DNA of 41,583 nt. Source: Deltaproteobacteria bacterium (lineage in GTDB: Bacteria; Myxococcota_A; Polyangia; Haliangiales; Haliangiaceae). The position numbers and the translations under genes are program-made. The first letter of the stretch is position 1. The number at the start of each line of letters is the position of its first letter. The stretch spans positions 1-41,583 of the forward strand of contig JACCTC010000077.1 of the NCBI GenBank assembly GCA_013812655.1, given 5' to 3'. This document shows positions 15,991 to 23,996 of the stretch, piece by piece. The notes under the pieces are model-generated. The model searched no databases and was not told the DNA's origin. It worked only from the letters and a program-made list of their open reading frames with translations.

Positions 15991-17286
15991 TCAGATCTGC
16001 TCGCCGACGTCCGCACGGTCGAGCACCATTCGCATCCGCACGTGAGCGACTGCGAGGACCACCAGACCGCCGAGCCCGACTAGCCCGCACAGCAGCATCA
16101 CGTCGGTCTGGCCATAGAGCCCGACGAGCGGCGCGAACAGGCCGATCGCCGCACGGCGCGCCATCGATTCGACGGACAGCACCGCGGCACGGCTGCGGGA
16201 ATCGGCGATCTCGCGGTTGAGCAGCGGCTTGGTCAGCGGCGAGTACACGCCATTCGCGACGGCCTGGACCAGCAGGAGCCCGAGCATCCATGGCCCGCTA
16301 CCGGCACTCGCGAGCCCGACGAAGCTCGCGGCGAGCACGCCGAGGAGGCCCCACAGCAGGCGATCGTCGCCGAGCCACGCGCGCAGCTGGTGCGTGTAGA
16401 ACGCGACGAACGAGGCGACGAGGTAGACGCCGGCAAACAAGAGGCCGATCGCGACGAGGCCGAGGCCACGCTCCGCGAGATACGGCTGGTAGACGTAGAT
16501 CGTCGCGCGCAGCAGCGCGAACACGACGGCGGAGTAGCCGACGAGCCACGCGAGCCGGCCGTTGCGCGCGACCTCTGCGATCGCGCCGACGGTCGCGTTC
16601 CACCACGTGCGGACCGCCGATGAGCGGATCGCGGATCGGCGGACCACGGATAAGCGGATCGCGGATCGGCGGATCGCGGAACGCCCCGCGCGCTGCGTCG
16701 CGACGCGTGGATCCTCGTCGAGCAACACCGCGATCACGGCGGCGGCGGCGGCAACTCCGGCGGTCACCAGGTACGGCAACGCGAGCTGGATCTCGGCGAG
16801 CAGGCCGCCACCGGCGAACGCGAGCGCGCAGCCGAGGAGGTGCCACGCGCTTGCTGTCGACTCGCGGCGCGGATACTCGGCGGTGCGATCGTGCGCGGCG
16901 AGGAGATCGTAGAGATAGGCGGAGTCGGCGCCCGAGCACAGCGCCATCGAGAGCGCGGCGAGTGACTCGGCGACCGCGAACTCGGCGAAGCCATCCGCGC
17001 GCGCCGCGAGCAGGCACGACGCGACCATCGCGAGCGCGCCGCCGATCATCGAGCGCCGGCGGCCGACGAGATCGGCGAACACCCCCGTCGGCACCTCGAC
17101 GATGATGATCACCGCGCTGTAGATGCCGCCGAGCGCGAGCCGGTCGAAGAACGACAGCCCGCGATCCGCCTGCACCAGCATGAAGATCGGGACGAACAGG
17201 TAGCTCGTCGCCAGCAGGCGGAACGCGTAGAACAGGCGAAGGTTGCGGACGATGCGAGACGGCAACGTCAAGGGTACTTCGCCCAC
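15991..17286 (-). CDS. MFS transporter
   Basis: 431 residues from GTG 17286, overlapping the preceding gene by 19 bp; a TTG at 17271 forming a TTGA overlap is an alternative start. Twelve membrane segments in two halves are seen. Between segments 2 and 3 lies an MFS loop motif (GVFADLVGRRRSM), and EVPTGVFAD resembles drug/metabolite exporters of the DHA type. The central cytoplasmic loop (201-226) holds five copies of an R-x-S-x-x unit, encoded by tandem DNA repeats (16619-16678). It is the last gene of the coaX operon. Substrate unknown. Confidence 0.85.
   Translation of the reverse strand: MGEVPLTLPSRIVRNLRLFYAFRLLATSYLFVPIFMLVQADRGLSFFDRLALGGIYSAVIIIVEVPTGVFADLVGRRRSMIGGALAMVASCLLAARADGFAEFAVAESLAALSMALCSGADSAYLYDLLAAHDRTAEYPRRESTASAWHLLGCALAFAGGGLLAEIQLALPYLVTAGVAAAAAVIAVLLDEDPRVATQRAGRSAIRRSAIRLSVVRRSAIRSSAVRTWWNATVGAIAEVARNGRLAWLVGYSAVVFALLRATIYVYQPYLAERGLGLVAIGLLFAGVYLVASFVAFYTHQLRAWLGDDRLLWGLLGVLAASFVGLASAGSGPWMLGLLLVQAVANGVYSPLTKPLLNREIADSRSRAAVLSVESMARRAAIGLFAPLVGLYGQTDVMLLCGLVGLGGLVVLAVAHVRMRMVLDRADVGEQI
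16619..16678. repeat. Tandem 30-bp duplication with 15-bp sub-periodicity
   Basis: Two 30-bp units (16619-16648 and 16649-16678) match at about 27 of 30 positions. Each is itself made of similar gcggatcgcggatcg-like 15-bp pieces, giving a 5-residue period in the MFS protein. It lies in the middle cytoplasmic loop, where length changes are tolerated. Confidence 0.75.
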
Positions 17287-18764
17287 TGCGGATCGCCGGC
17301 GAGCACGAGGATCGCCTCGGCGGCCATGATCTGCTCCTGATCCTTCTTGCTCGCCAGTCCCTCGACGAGCGGCGCCATCAGCTCGGGCGGCGGCTCGGGA
17401 TCGAGGCGGTGCAGCGCGTACGCCGCGCGCACGCGGACGCCGACGCCCTTGCGAACCTGCTCGACGAGGACCGGCCGCGCCGCTTCATCCTTGATCTCGG
17501 CGAGTGCGTACGCGGCGAATGCCTTCCACGAATCGTTCTCGAGCAACGCGCGCACCTCGTCGGCGAGCTCGCGCCGGCCGCCGCGCAGGAGGGCCAGCGT
17601 TGCGGTCGCCTTCTCGTCGATGCCCGCCTTCGGATCGGTGCGGATCTGGTCGAGCGTCTTCTCGGCAGCGGGATCCGCGAGTCGCCACAGCTCCTCGGCG
17701 GCACGCAGCCGGTGCTGCCGGATTCCGAGCAGGCTGGTCAGCAGCGGCTTCGCGCGCTCGTCGCCGAGCTGGGCGAGCCGGGTCGCGGCGTCGAGCTTGT
17801 CGCCACGCGCTGGAGACCCGAGCCCCGCGACGAGCGCATCGATGCCGCGCTTGTCGCCGGCGCGCGCGAGCTGATACGCGAGGAGAAACCGCGCCGCCGG
17901 CACTTTCTCCTGGGTCACCGCGTGCACGAGTGCGGTGATCGCCTCGGGATCACCGGTCCGGCCGAGCGCACCGGCGGCGAGGCGCTGGACGCGGGGCAGG
18001 CTCTCGGCGAGGTACTTGCGGAGCAGCGTGATGGCACTCGCGAGCGCGGTCTCCCTGGTGATCGGCGGCGGACCGGCATCGACAGCGGTCGCCGCATCGG
18101 TCGCGGCAGCGGCAGATCCGGAGCCGACCGGCTTCACGAGCTCGCGCTCCTTGGCCGGCGCGTCGCGCAGGACGAGGTAATAGACGCCGAACGCCGCGGC
18201 ACCGAGCAGCAGGAAACCGAGCAGCAGCGGCACGAATGTCCGGCCGCTGCGCCCGCCCTCGCGCTCCGCCACGCTGGCCGTCCGCGATCGCCCCTGATCG
18301 GCGGGTTCCTCGTCGAGCCAGTCCCAGCCCGCCTTGGACTCGGTGCTGTCCTTGCGCTCGCGCGTGAGGTGACGGCCCGAGGGCTGCGAGCGGGCGCGGC
18401 CCTTCGCGCCTTTCGAGCCGCCGAGCTCGCCCGAGGCGACCGCGGAGTCCATGCCGCCCGAGTTGACGCCCGACGAGTCGCCACGCACCGGCCTGGAATC
18501 GGTCCGCTCGTCACGCGCGCTCGTCACGACGCCGGACGCTGGCTCGTGAACGATCTCGATCACCGGCCCGGAGTCGAGGTCGTCGGCGTGCTGCGGTGTG
18601 CCGACCGCCGGCGTGCGGGGCGGAAGCCGGATCGGCCGCGACTCGGCGGCAGCGGCGCACTCGCTGCTGCAGTACGCGACCACCTTGCCATCGCGAACAC
18701 CGACGTTGCGCGCGCGGAGCGAGTCGACGGGCTTCTGGCACGTCGGACAGGTCGTCATCGTCAT
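17268..18764 (-). CDS. Zinc-finger / single-TM / HEAT-repeat protein
   Basis: 498 residues from ATG 18764 (ATGA overlap with the kinase gene upstream). The N-terminus is a four-cysteine zinc finger (CPTC at 6-9, YCSSEC at 31-36). A long disordered Ser/Gly/Arg-rich linker (40-170) carries WDWLDEEP. One membrane helix lies at about 177-198, then an Ala-rich spacer. From 240 to 498 run HEAT/PBS-lyase-like repeats (ALGRTGDPEAITALVHAV, LARAGDKRGIDALVAGL, ALAEIKDEAARPVLVEQV). The topology would place the finger in the cytoplasm and the HEAT solenoid in the periplasm, or the reverse. Probably a scaffold or sensor. It lies between a FAM20-like kinase and an MFS gene. Confidence 0.75.
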   Translation of the reverse strand: MTMTTCPTCQKPVDSLRARNVGVRDGKVVAYCSSECAAAAESRPIRLPPRTPAVGTPQHADDLDSGPVIEIVHEPASGVVTSARDERTDSRPVRGDSSGVNSGGMDSAVASGELGGSKGAKGRARSQPSGRHLTRERKDSTESKAGWDWLDEEPADQGRSRTASVAEREGGRSGRTFVPLLLGFLLLGAAAFGVYYLVLRDAPAKERELVKPVGSGSAAAATDAATAVDAGPPPITRETALASAITLLRKYLAESLPRVQRLAAGALGRTGDPEAITALVHAVTQEKVPAARFLLAYQLARAGDKRGIDALVAGLGSPARGDKLDAATRLAQLGDERAKPLLTSLLGIRQHRLRAAEELWRLADPAAEKTLDQIRTDPKAGIDEKATATLALLRGGRRELADEVRALLENDSWKAFAAYALAEIKDEAARPVLVEQVRKGVGVRVRAAYALHRLDPEPPPELMAPLVEGLASKKDQEQIMAAEAILVLAGDPQWAKYP

Positions 18765-19828
18765 GGCAGGGCCAGCACCGCGTCCTCCCCGAACTCCGCG
18801 ATCAACCGATCGACGTGCACGAGGATGTTGTCTCGTCGCGCGAGGATCGCGCGGATCTCGTCGGCCGACAGCAGCGCGCCAAGCCGGGTGTCCTCGCCCA
18901 TGTCGAGCAAGCCAACCAGGGTCTCCTCGGTGAGCCCGCGCAATCGCTTGATCAGCCTGCGTGGGAACACCTGGATCCGGCGCATCGCATTGTTCGGGAT
19001 CTCGTGCCCGAACCGGTAGCGCGAGAACGACAGCGTGTTGTCCATGAAGTAGAGGAGCTTACCGTCGGGGGACATCACGGTATTCGCGCCGCTCCAGCGG
19101 TCGGCGTTGTCGATCAACACGTCGAACACGACGACCGTCGCGAGCTGCTCGACGAGCGGCCGCCACTCGACGGGGATCTGCGCGCCGACCTGCAGCAACG
19201 AGGTCCACAGATCGCGCCCCTCGCGCTCGTCGACACTGACCTTCCCGAGCTTCGCGAGCTTGATCTCGGGGACCCACCACGACAGCTCGCCGTAGACCGT
19301 TCCGCCGCGCACGATCGCGTCGCCGAGCCGCTCGATCACGTACGTGCGGTGCTGTGGCTCGGCGGCCGCGATCAGATCGGCGAGCGGGATCGCCGTCGGC
19401 TTCGCCGGTGGCACGTGGCCGATGCCGAGCAGACGATCGATGCGGTACGCGGCGATCTCGCGACGCGGATCGGACTGCGGAAACGTCTGCTCCGGCTTGA
19501 ACGCGGCGCGCGTGCCGTTCGCGAAGTCGAGCCGCAGCGACAGCGAGGTGCCGCCGCGGTTCAGCTTGATCCGGGTGACCTTGGCCTCGCCGAGCGGCGC
19601 GAGCAGCTCGTCATCGGACGCGCCGAAGATCGATCGCGGGGCGGCATACGTGACCTGGAGCTCGGAGCGCGGCAGGCGCCTGGGCGCGAAGTGCGTCGCG
19701 GCCTCGGCCTCCGGGGTGACGAGGTAGTGCCCCGCGAGCCCGGCGGCCCGATCGACCCCGAACCACACGCCGCCGACCGCACTCGCGGCCATGGCGAGCT
19801 CGAGCGCGATGCAGGTCCCCAGACGCAC
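18761..19828 (-). CDS. FAM20/Four-jointed-like atypical protein kinase, membrane-anchored
   Basis: 355 residues from GTG 19828; a TTG at 19864 would add 12. The N-terminus is a hydrophobic anchor (CIALELAMAASAVGGVWFGV), so the domain should be extracytoplasmic. The catalytic part matches the FAM20C/Four-jointed layout as I remember it: ATP-site Lys in AAFKPEQ (K111), the helix REIAAYRIDRLLG with Glu124 followed by HVPPA, WWVPEIKLAKLGK, the catalytic loop FDVLIDNADRWSGAN, and the metal-binding Asp in YFMDNTLSF (D263). FAM20 kinases phosphorylate secreted proteins in animals; HipA and PI4-kinases are distant relatives. Substrate unknown here. It is flanked by zinc-finger genes. A HipA/PI3K-like small-molecule or lipid kinase is the alternative. 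Confidence 0.72.
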   Translation of the reverse strand: MRLGTCIALELAMAASAVGGVWFGVDRAAGLAGHYLVTPEAEAATHFAPRRLPRSELQVTYAAPRSIFGASDDELLAPLGEAKVTRIKLNRGGTSLSLRLDFANGTRAAFKPEQTFPQSDPRREIAAYRIDRLLGIGHVPPAKPTAIPLADLIAAAEPQHRTYVIERLGDAIVRGGTVYGELSWWVPEIKLAKLGKVSVDEREGRDLWTSLLQVGAQIPVEWRPLVEQLATVVVFDVLIDNADRWSGANTVMSPDGKLLYFMDNTLSFSRYRFGHEIPNNAMRRIQVFPRRLIKRLRGLTEETLVGLLDMGEDTRLGALLSADEIRAILARRDNILVHVDRLIAEFGEDAVLALP

Positions 19829-19876
19829 GCCCGAAAAATAACATGCGCGCGAAACTCTTCGCAAAATCGAGAGTGG

Positions 19877-20083
19877 TTACTCGGTCGGAGATTCGGGCGC
19901 GCGCTCTTCGATCACGTACGCGGCCTTACGGTGGCGCGCCGTGGGGACGTGCTTCTGCCAGCACGTGACGCTGCAGAACCGGAGCTTCAACCGGCCGGTA
20001 TTGCACGAGGCCACCGTGCAGCGCACCGCCGAGGTCCCCGGCGGAATCAACTTGCGGCACGTGGCGCAGACCAGGCTGGCCAT
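19877..20083 (-). CDS. Small zinc-ribbon protein
   Basis: 68 residues from ATG 20083; an ATG at 20107 would add eight. Six cysteines are seen: C6-x2-C9, C22-x4-C27, C37-x3-C41, plus His45 and His51. This suits one or two structural zinc sites (CATCRKLIPPG, CTVASC, FCSVTCWQKH). The tail is basic, then acidic. The FCSVTC segment resembles YCSSEC of the HEAT protein two genes downstream. It lies between the thioredoxin gene (33 bp) and the kinase gene. Possibly an adaptor; the function is not known. Confidence 0.65.
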   Translation of the reverse strand: MASLVCATCRKLIPPGTSAVRCTVASCNTGRLKLRFCSVTCWQKHVPTARHRKAAYVIEERAPESPTE

Positions 20084-20116
20084 GCACCGGTCGTAGCACG
20101 ACTCCACGCTCCATAA

Positions 20117-21283
20117 CTACTTGCGGATCTGTGCGGAGCCGCCCGGCGCGAGTCCATCGACATGGACCTTGACGTCGGAGGTCCGGCCGCGCGCGACATG
20201 GCGGACGACGCCGCGCTGATCGATCACGACGGTGTGCGGGATGTTCGTCACGCCGTAGCGCTCGCTCGTGGTGCTGTCGTCCGCGAGCAGGAACATCGTG
20301 TAGCCCGCCTGGTCGAACAGCGCGCGCGCGGCCGCTGCGTCGTCGAGGTTGATCGTGACGACGTCGATGTCGGGACGCTCGCGCGCGAGTTGCTCGAGCT
20401 TGGGGAGGGCGCGGATGCAGGGCTGACACCAGGTCGCCCAGAAGTCGATCACCGTGATCTTTGCCGGCGCCTGGCCCGGCGCGAACGCGTACTTGTCGCC
20501 GAGCTGGCCGCCGGGTCCGATCCGCGGCAGCGCGAACGCGGGTGCCGCCTCGCCGGTCGCGACCGGCCGCATCGTGTCGAGGTGACGCGCGATCCAGACG
20601 ACGTGAAACACGATCGCGACGAGCGCGACGGCCGCGACGCCGAGTCCGATCCGACGGGCCGGGCGGATGACCTCAGGTGGTGGCGCCGGTGGGATCGCGG
20701 TCGTGCGTGCCGAGCGCCAGCCGAGTGCGAGCAGCGCCCCGGCCCAGCCGAACGAGAGGCCCGCGAGCACCCAGCCAAGTGGCGTGGGCACCACGCGATC
20801 GAGGCCTCGCATGATCGCGGTCGCGACGAGATCGACGACGAGCAGCGGTAACGCGGCGACACACGCGAGGTCGAACGCGCGGCCGAGGTCACGCCGTGCC
20901 CCTGCACCGGCCCACAGCACCAGCGCGCCGAGCACGAGGAACGCGAGATCGACGGTGAGCGAGCGCGTCAGCAGCTGAACCGCGGCCTTGAGGCCAAGGC
21001 TCGACGACACGTCGGTCGCCAGCCAGACCGCGCCGACGAGGCCGCGCAGCTGCGTCGCGATGACCACGATCAGCATCACGAGGATGAGATCGGTCCCCGA
21101 GCGCCCGGCATGCCGGCGATCCGTCGCGATCGCCAGCGCCCACCGTGGTTGCCACAGCGCGAGTCCGATCCGCGCGAAGACCCCAGGGTTCTCGGGTCCC
21201 GCTTGCGAGCGTTCGCTCGCTCGCTCCATCTCGGGTCCCGCTCGCGAGCGTTCCGGCTCCGGCGGTGCCGGCGTGTCGCTCAC
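20117..21283 (-). CDS. Membrane protein with C-terminal TlpA/ResA-like thioredoxin domain
   Basis: 388 residues from GTG 21283 (GTGA overlap with the preceding stop). Residues 1-35 are encoded by the palindromic repeat (EMERASERSQAGP). Residues about 36-195 form a Yip1-like integral-membrane domain with about five segments. A further membrane helix (210-230) leads to an exported thioredoxin fold (245-388) with active site WCQPC (285-289), cis-Pro in NIPHTVVID and VDGLAPGG at the end. Such TlpA-like domains reduce disulfides in the periplasm (cytochrome c maturation or other clients). The fusion to a Yip1-like domain is unusual. It lies in the coaX operon. Confidence 0.82.
   Translation of the reverse strand: MSDTPAPPEPERSRAGPEMERASERSQAGPENPGVFARIGLALWQPRWALAIATDRRHAGRSGTDLILVMLIVVIATQLRGLVGAVWLATDVSSSLGLKAAVQLLTRSLTVDLAFLVLGALVLWAGAGARRDLGRAFDLACVAALPLLVVDLVATAIMRGLDRVVPTPLGWVLAGLSFGWAGALLALGWRSARTTAIPPAPPPEVIRPARRIGLGVAAVALVAIVFHVVWIARHLDTMRPVATGEAAPAFALPRIGPGGQLGDKYAFAPGQAPAKITVIDFWATWCQPCIRALPKLEQLARERPDIDVVTINLDDAAAARALFDQAGYTMFLLADDSTTSERYGVTNIPHTVVIDQRGVVRHVARGRTSDVKVHVDGLAPGGSAQIRK
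21194..21235 (-). repeat. Dispersed protein-coding palindromic element, copy 2 (full)
   Basis: Read on the minus strand, 42 bp starting cccgagatggagcgagc, 38/42 identical to copy 1 at 8537. The hairpin is gcgagcgaacgctcgc: relative to copy 1, one base on each arm has changed so that pairing is kept. It is translated as part of residues 17-30 of the membrane-thioredoxin protein. Confidence 0.8.
21233..21252 (-). repeat. Partial upstream copy of the palindromic element
   Basis: Twenty bases matching positions 23-42 of the element abut copy 2 and share its first CCC, so the element is tandemly arranged here. At the two variable positions it has one base from each full copy. Confidence 0.65.
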
Positions 21284-22395
21284 TTGTTGCTGCCGCCGGT
21301 GCGCGCCATCATCAGCTTGCGGCACTGGGCCACGAGCGCCGATGGAACGCCCTTGGACTTGCTGAGGTTCTGCAGATCTTTCGGCCGGAGGAACAGCAAC
21401 AGCTTCATCGCCTCGGCGAGCGGCGTCTTCGGGTTACGACAGAGCGAGACCTTGACGCCGTAGGCCTTGGTCCACTCGCGCTTCTGCGAGATGTAGCGGA
21501 TCACGTCCTCGTTGAGGTTCTGGTTGGCGGCGTAGCGCGCAGCCTCGATGTCGGTGACGCCTGGTGACTTGATCGTTGCCATCGCGACGAGCCGCATCGG
21601 GTCACGGATCAGCTCGTTGCGCGCGAATGCGTTACCGAGCTGCGCGAGCCGGATCTTGTTTGGCACCGACATCTTCGAGATCGGCACTTCCTCGGGGACC
21701 GCGACCACGGCGTTCGCGTCCTCCTCCGACACGACCTGCTCGGCATCGCCGGTCGTCAGCGGCGTGTCGTCGCCACTCAGCGCTTCAGCGGTCGCAGCGA
21801 ACATGGCATCGGACTCGGGGTCGCTCGGCGCAGCGCCGGTCAGCGCGCGCGCGACTTCATCCCACGCAGCGAGGCCCGGGACGCGGACCTGGTTGCGCAC
21901 CGCGAGCTCGACGACGCGATCGATCGTCGACATCCGGGCGCGGCGGTTCATGTACATCGCCGCGATGATCTCGGGATGGCGTAGTAGCCGCTGCTCGTTC
22001 TGCGCGATGACGTCGACCTCGCGTGCGCCACCCTTGCCGGCGAGCATCGCGATGGTCTGATCGGCGGCCGCCGGGTTCATCACGATCGCGTCGAACAGCG
22101 CCGGCTTCTCGGCGTGGAGGCTCGCGAAGAAGTCGAGTACGCGCGGATCGAGTGCGGGATCGACCAGCGTGCCGCCGAGCAGCTTCTCCGGCATGCCGGT
22201 CGCGGTCGCCCTCGCGGCCTGCGCGAGCGAGGCGTCGCCGTCGATCGAGAGCTGATAGAGCACCGCGACCTGATCGGCCGGCGGCAGCGGCATGATGCCG
22301 CGCGCGGCCATCAGCTTGCTCGGGCCGGCACCGAGCGCGCGCTGCGCACCGGGTGAGAGCTGCGCGACGTCGAGGGGTGTGTGGTCGATCGTCAT
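21280..22395 (-). CDS. Conserved hypothetical soluble protein
   Basis: 371 residues with no signal peptide and no membrane segment. Helical and Ala-rich throughout. Landmarks are an N-terminal LSPGAQRALGAGPSKLMAARG, an acidic middle (GDAEQVVSEEDANAVV) that may be a linker, and a C-terminal basic helical domain (MSVPNKIRLAQLGNAFARN, DVIRYISQKREWTKAYGVK, RPKDLQNLSKSKGVP). I do not recognise the family. HEAT-like helical repeats (DUF2336-style) are possible. It follows coaX by 6 bp and overlaps the thioredoxin gene by GTGA, so it is co-expressed with them. Confidence 0.6.
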   Translation of the reverse strand: MTIDHTPLDVAQLSPGAQRALGAGPSKLMAARGIMPLPPADQVAVLYQLSIDGDASLAQAARATATGMPEKLLGGTLVDPALDPRVLDFFASLHAEKPALFDAIVMNPAAADQTIAMLAGKGGAREVDVIAQNEQRLLRHPEIIAAMYMNRRARMSTIDRVVELAVRNQVRVPGLAAWDEVARALTGAAPSDPESDAMFAATAEALSGDDTPLTTGDAEQVVSEEDANAVVAVPEEVPISKMSVPNKIRLAQLGNAFARNELIRDPMRLVAMATIKSPGVTDIEAARYAANQNLNEDVIRYISQKREWTKAYGVKVSLCRNPKTPLAEAMKLLLFLRPKDLQNLSKSKGVPSALVAQCRKLMMARTGGSNK

Positions 22396-22401
22396 GTCGG
22401 A

Positions 22402-23187
22402 TCAGGGGGTGCCCGGAGTGACATTCCGGTGATAGAGGATCTTGAGACCCTTCAGCGTCAACAGATCGTCGGTCGCCTCGATGGTCCGCGTCTCGGTCGC
22501 GATCAGCGGCGCGAGCCCACCGGTCGCGATGCAGCGCGCCGGATAGTCGACCTCGGCGCGGATCCGCTCGACGAGCGCGTCGACCATGCCGGCATAACCG
22601 TAGACGAGGCCTGCCTGCATCGACGCGATCGTGTTGCGCGCGACGACCTTGCCGGGGCGCGCGAGCTCGACCCGCGGCAGCTTCGCGGCGTGCTCGTAGA
22701 GTGCCTCTGCGCTGATCTGGATACCTGGCGCGATCGCGCCACCGAGATACTCGCCCTTCGGATTGACGACGTCCCACGTCGTGGCCGTGCCGAAATCGAC
22801 GACGATGCAGCCGCCCTTGATCTCCTCGTAGGCCGCGACCGCATTGACGATGCGATCGGCGCCGACCTCGCGGGGATTCTCGTAGAGGATCGGCATCCCG
22901 GTCTTGATGCCGGGACCGACGACGAGCGCCGGTCCGCCGCAGTACTGCTTGAAGAAGCGCTGCAGCCCGAACACCGCGGGCGGCACGACCGACGAGATGA
23001 TGCCGGCGTCGATCGATCGCCAGGGCACGCCCTGCATGTCGAGCAGCGTCTTGAGCAGGACCGCGTACTCGTCCGAGGTCCGCGCGGCGACCGTCTGGAT
23101 ACGCCAGTGCGCCTCGAGCGTGCCGTCGCGAAATACCCCGAGGACGGTATTCGTGTTTCCGACATCGACGGCGAGCAGCGCGGTCAT
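22402..23187 (-). CDS. coaX: Type III pantothenate kinase CoaX
   Basis: 261 residues from ATG 23187; the frame extends upstream, but the family begins with LLAVDVGNTNT as here. Phosphate-binding DVGNTNT (8-14), GADRIVNAVAA, DFGTATTWDVV, GGAIAPGI and a C-terminal ATGGLAPL are all present. It catalyses the first step of CoA synthesis in the cytoplasm. First gene of the minus-strand operon ending at 15991. The usual birA neighbour is absent. The divergent lipoprotein starts 53 bp away. Confidence 0.95.
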   Translation of the reverse strand: MTALLAVDVGNTNTVLGVFRDGTLEAHWRIQTVAARTSDEYAVLLKTLLDMQGVPWRSIDAGIISSVVPPAVFGLQRFFKQYCGGPALVVGPGIKTGMPILYENPREVGADRIVNAVAAYEEIKGGCIVVDFGTATTWDVVNPKGEYLGGAIAPGIQISAEALYEHAAKLPRVELARPGKVVARNTIASMQAGLVYGYAGMVDALVERIRAEVDYPARCIATGGLAPLIATETRTIEATDDLLTLKGLKILYHRNVTPGTP

Positions 23188-23240
23188 CGGTCCAGGATGG
23201 TAGCTCGCCGATGGCGGGCGTAGTAGGCTCGTGCCCACCT

Positions 23241-23981
23241 ATGCGCTCTCTCTCGAAGATCTTCGCGGTTGCTGTGATGGTTGCGGTCTCCGCCTGTGGC
23301 GGCTCGTCGGACTCCGGTCCCACGCCGCTGTCGAAACGATACGACGACATGTACATCGCCCAGATTCCGCTCGACCAGAAGCAGTCGGTCGTCACGACGC
23401 AGAACGACTGGTCGGTCGCGAAGATGGAGAACGCGAAGGCCGACGCCGACTTCAACGAGGTCACGCAGCAGCTCACCGTCGTGAAGAACGATCAGAAGGC
23501 CGCGAAGCTCGCGATCGACTCCGCGCTGTCGAACAAGAAGAGCGCCGAGGCCTCGAACGACATGAACAAGATGAACGCCGCGTCGCGCGACCTCAAGCAC
23601 GCCGAGCTCGCGAAGAAGGCGGCGGATGCTCGCCTCAAGTACTACGAGGCGTATCGCAACTACCTCAAGAAGCAGCAGCGCTACACCGCCGAGAACATGT
23701 ACTGGCGCGAGGCGCAGTACGAGCTCGCGAAGGCGCAGCTCGGCAAGGCGAACAACGTCGCGCCGAAGGGCGTCAGCTACGACTCGTTCCCCCGCCAGGA
23801 GACCGAGCGCCAGAAGCGCGCGAACACGGCGCGTGACAAGGCGAACTCCGAGAAGGGCCGCGCGGCGAGCGCCCGCGAGGCGTGGCTCAAGCAGCAGCAG
23901 GCGGCGGATCAGGCCAGCGGCACGCGGAGCGATTTCCCCGATCCGATGGGGCAGACGGCGACAGCGGGCGCAGGTTCTTGA
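23241..23981 (+). CDS. Coiled-coil lipoprotein
   Basis: 246 residues from ATG 23241 (an ATG at 23211 would precede the signal with ten residues). Lipoprotein signal with lipobox VSAC (Cys19). After a short linker (about 30-55), residues 60-215 are almost entirely charged and helical (ENAKADADFNEVTQQL, LKHAELAKKAADARLKY, KAQLGKANNV, RQKRANTARDKANSEKGRA), a long antiparallel coiled coil. The tail is Ser/Asp/Pro-rich. It may be a periplasmic spacer or tether. It lies 15 bp before an HD-GYP regulator gene, so the two are probably co-transcribed. Confidence 0.75.
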   Translation: MRSLSKIFAVAVMVAVSACGGSSDSGPTPLSKRYDDMYIAQIPLDQKQSVVTTQNDWSVAKMENAKADADFNEVTQQLTVVKNDQKAAKLAIDSALSNKKSAEASNDMNKMNAASRDLKHAELAKKAADARLKYYEAYRNYLKKQQRYTAENMYWREAQYELAKAQLGKANNVAPKGVSYDSFPRQETERQKRANTARDKANSEKGRAASAREAWLKQQQAADQASGTRSDFPDPMGQTATAGAGS

Positions 23982-23996
23982 AGGTCTCCCCGGTAG

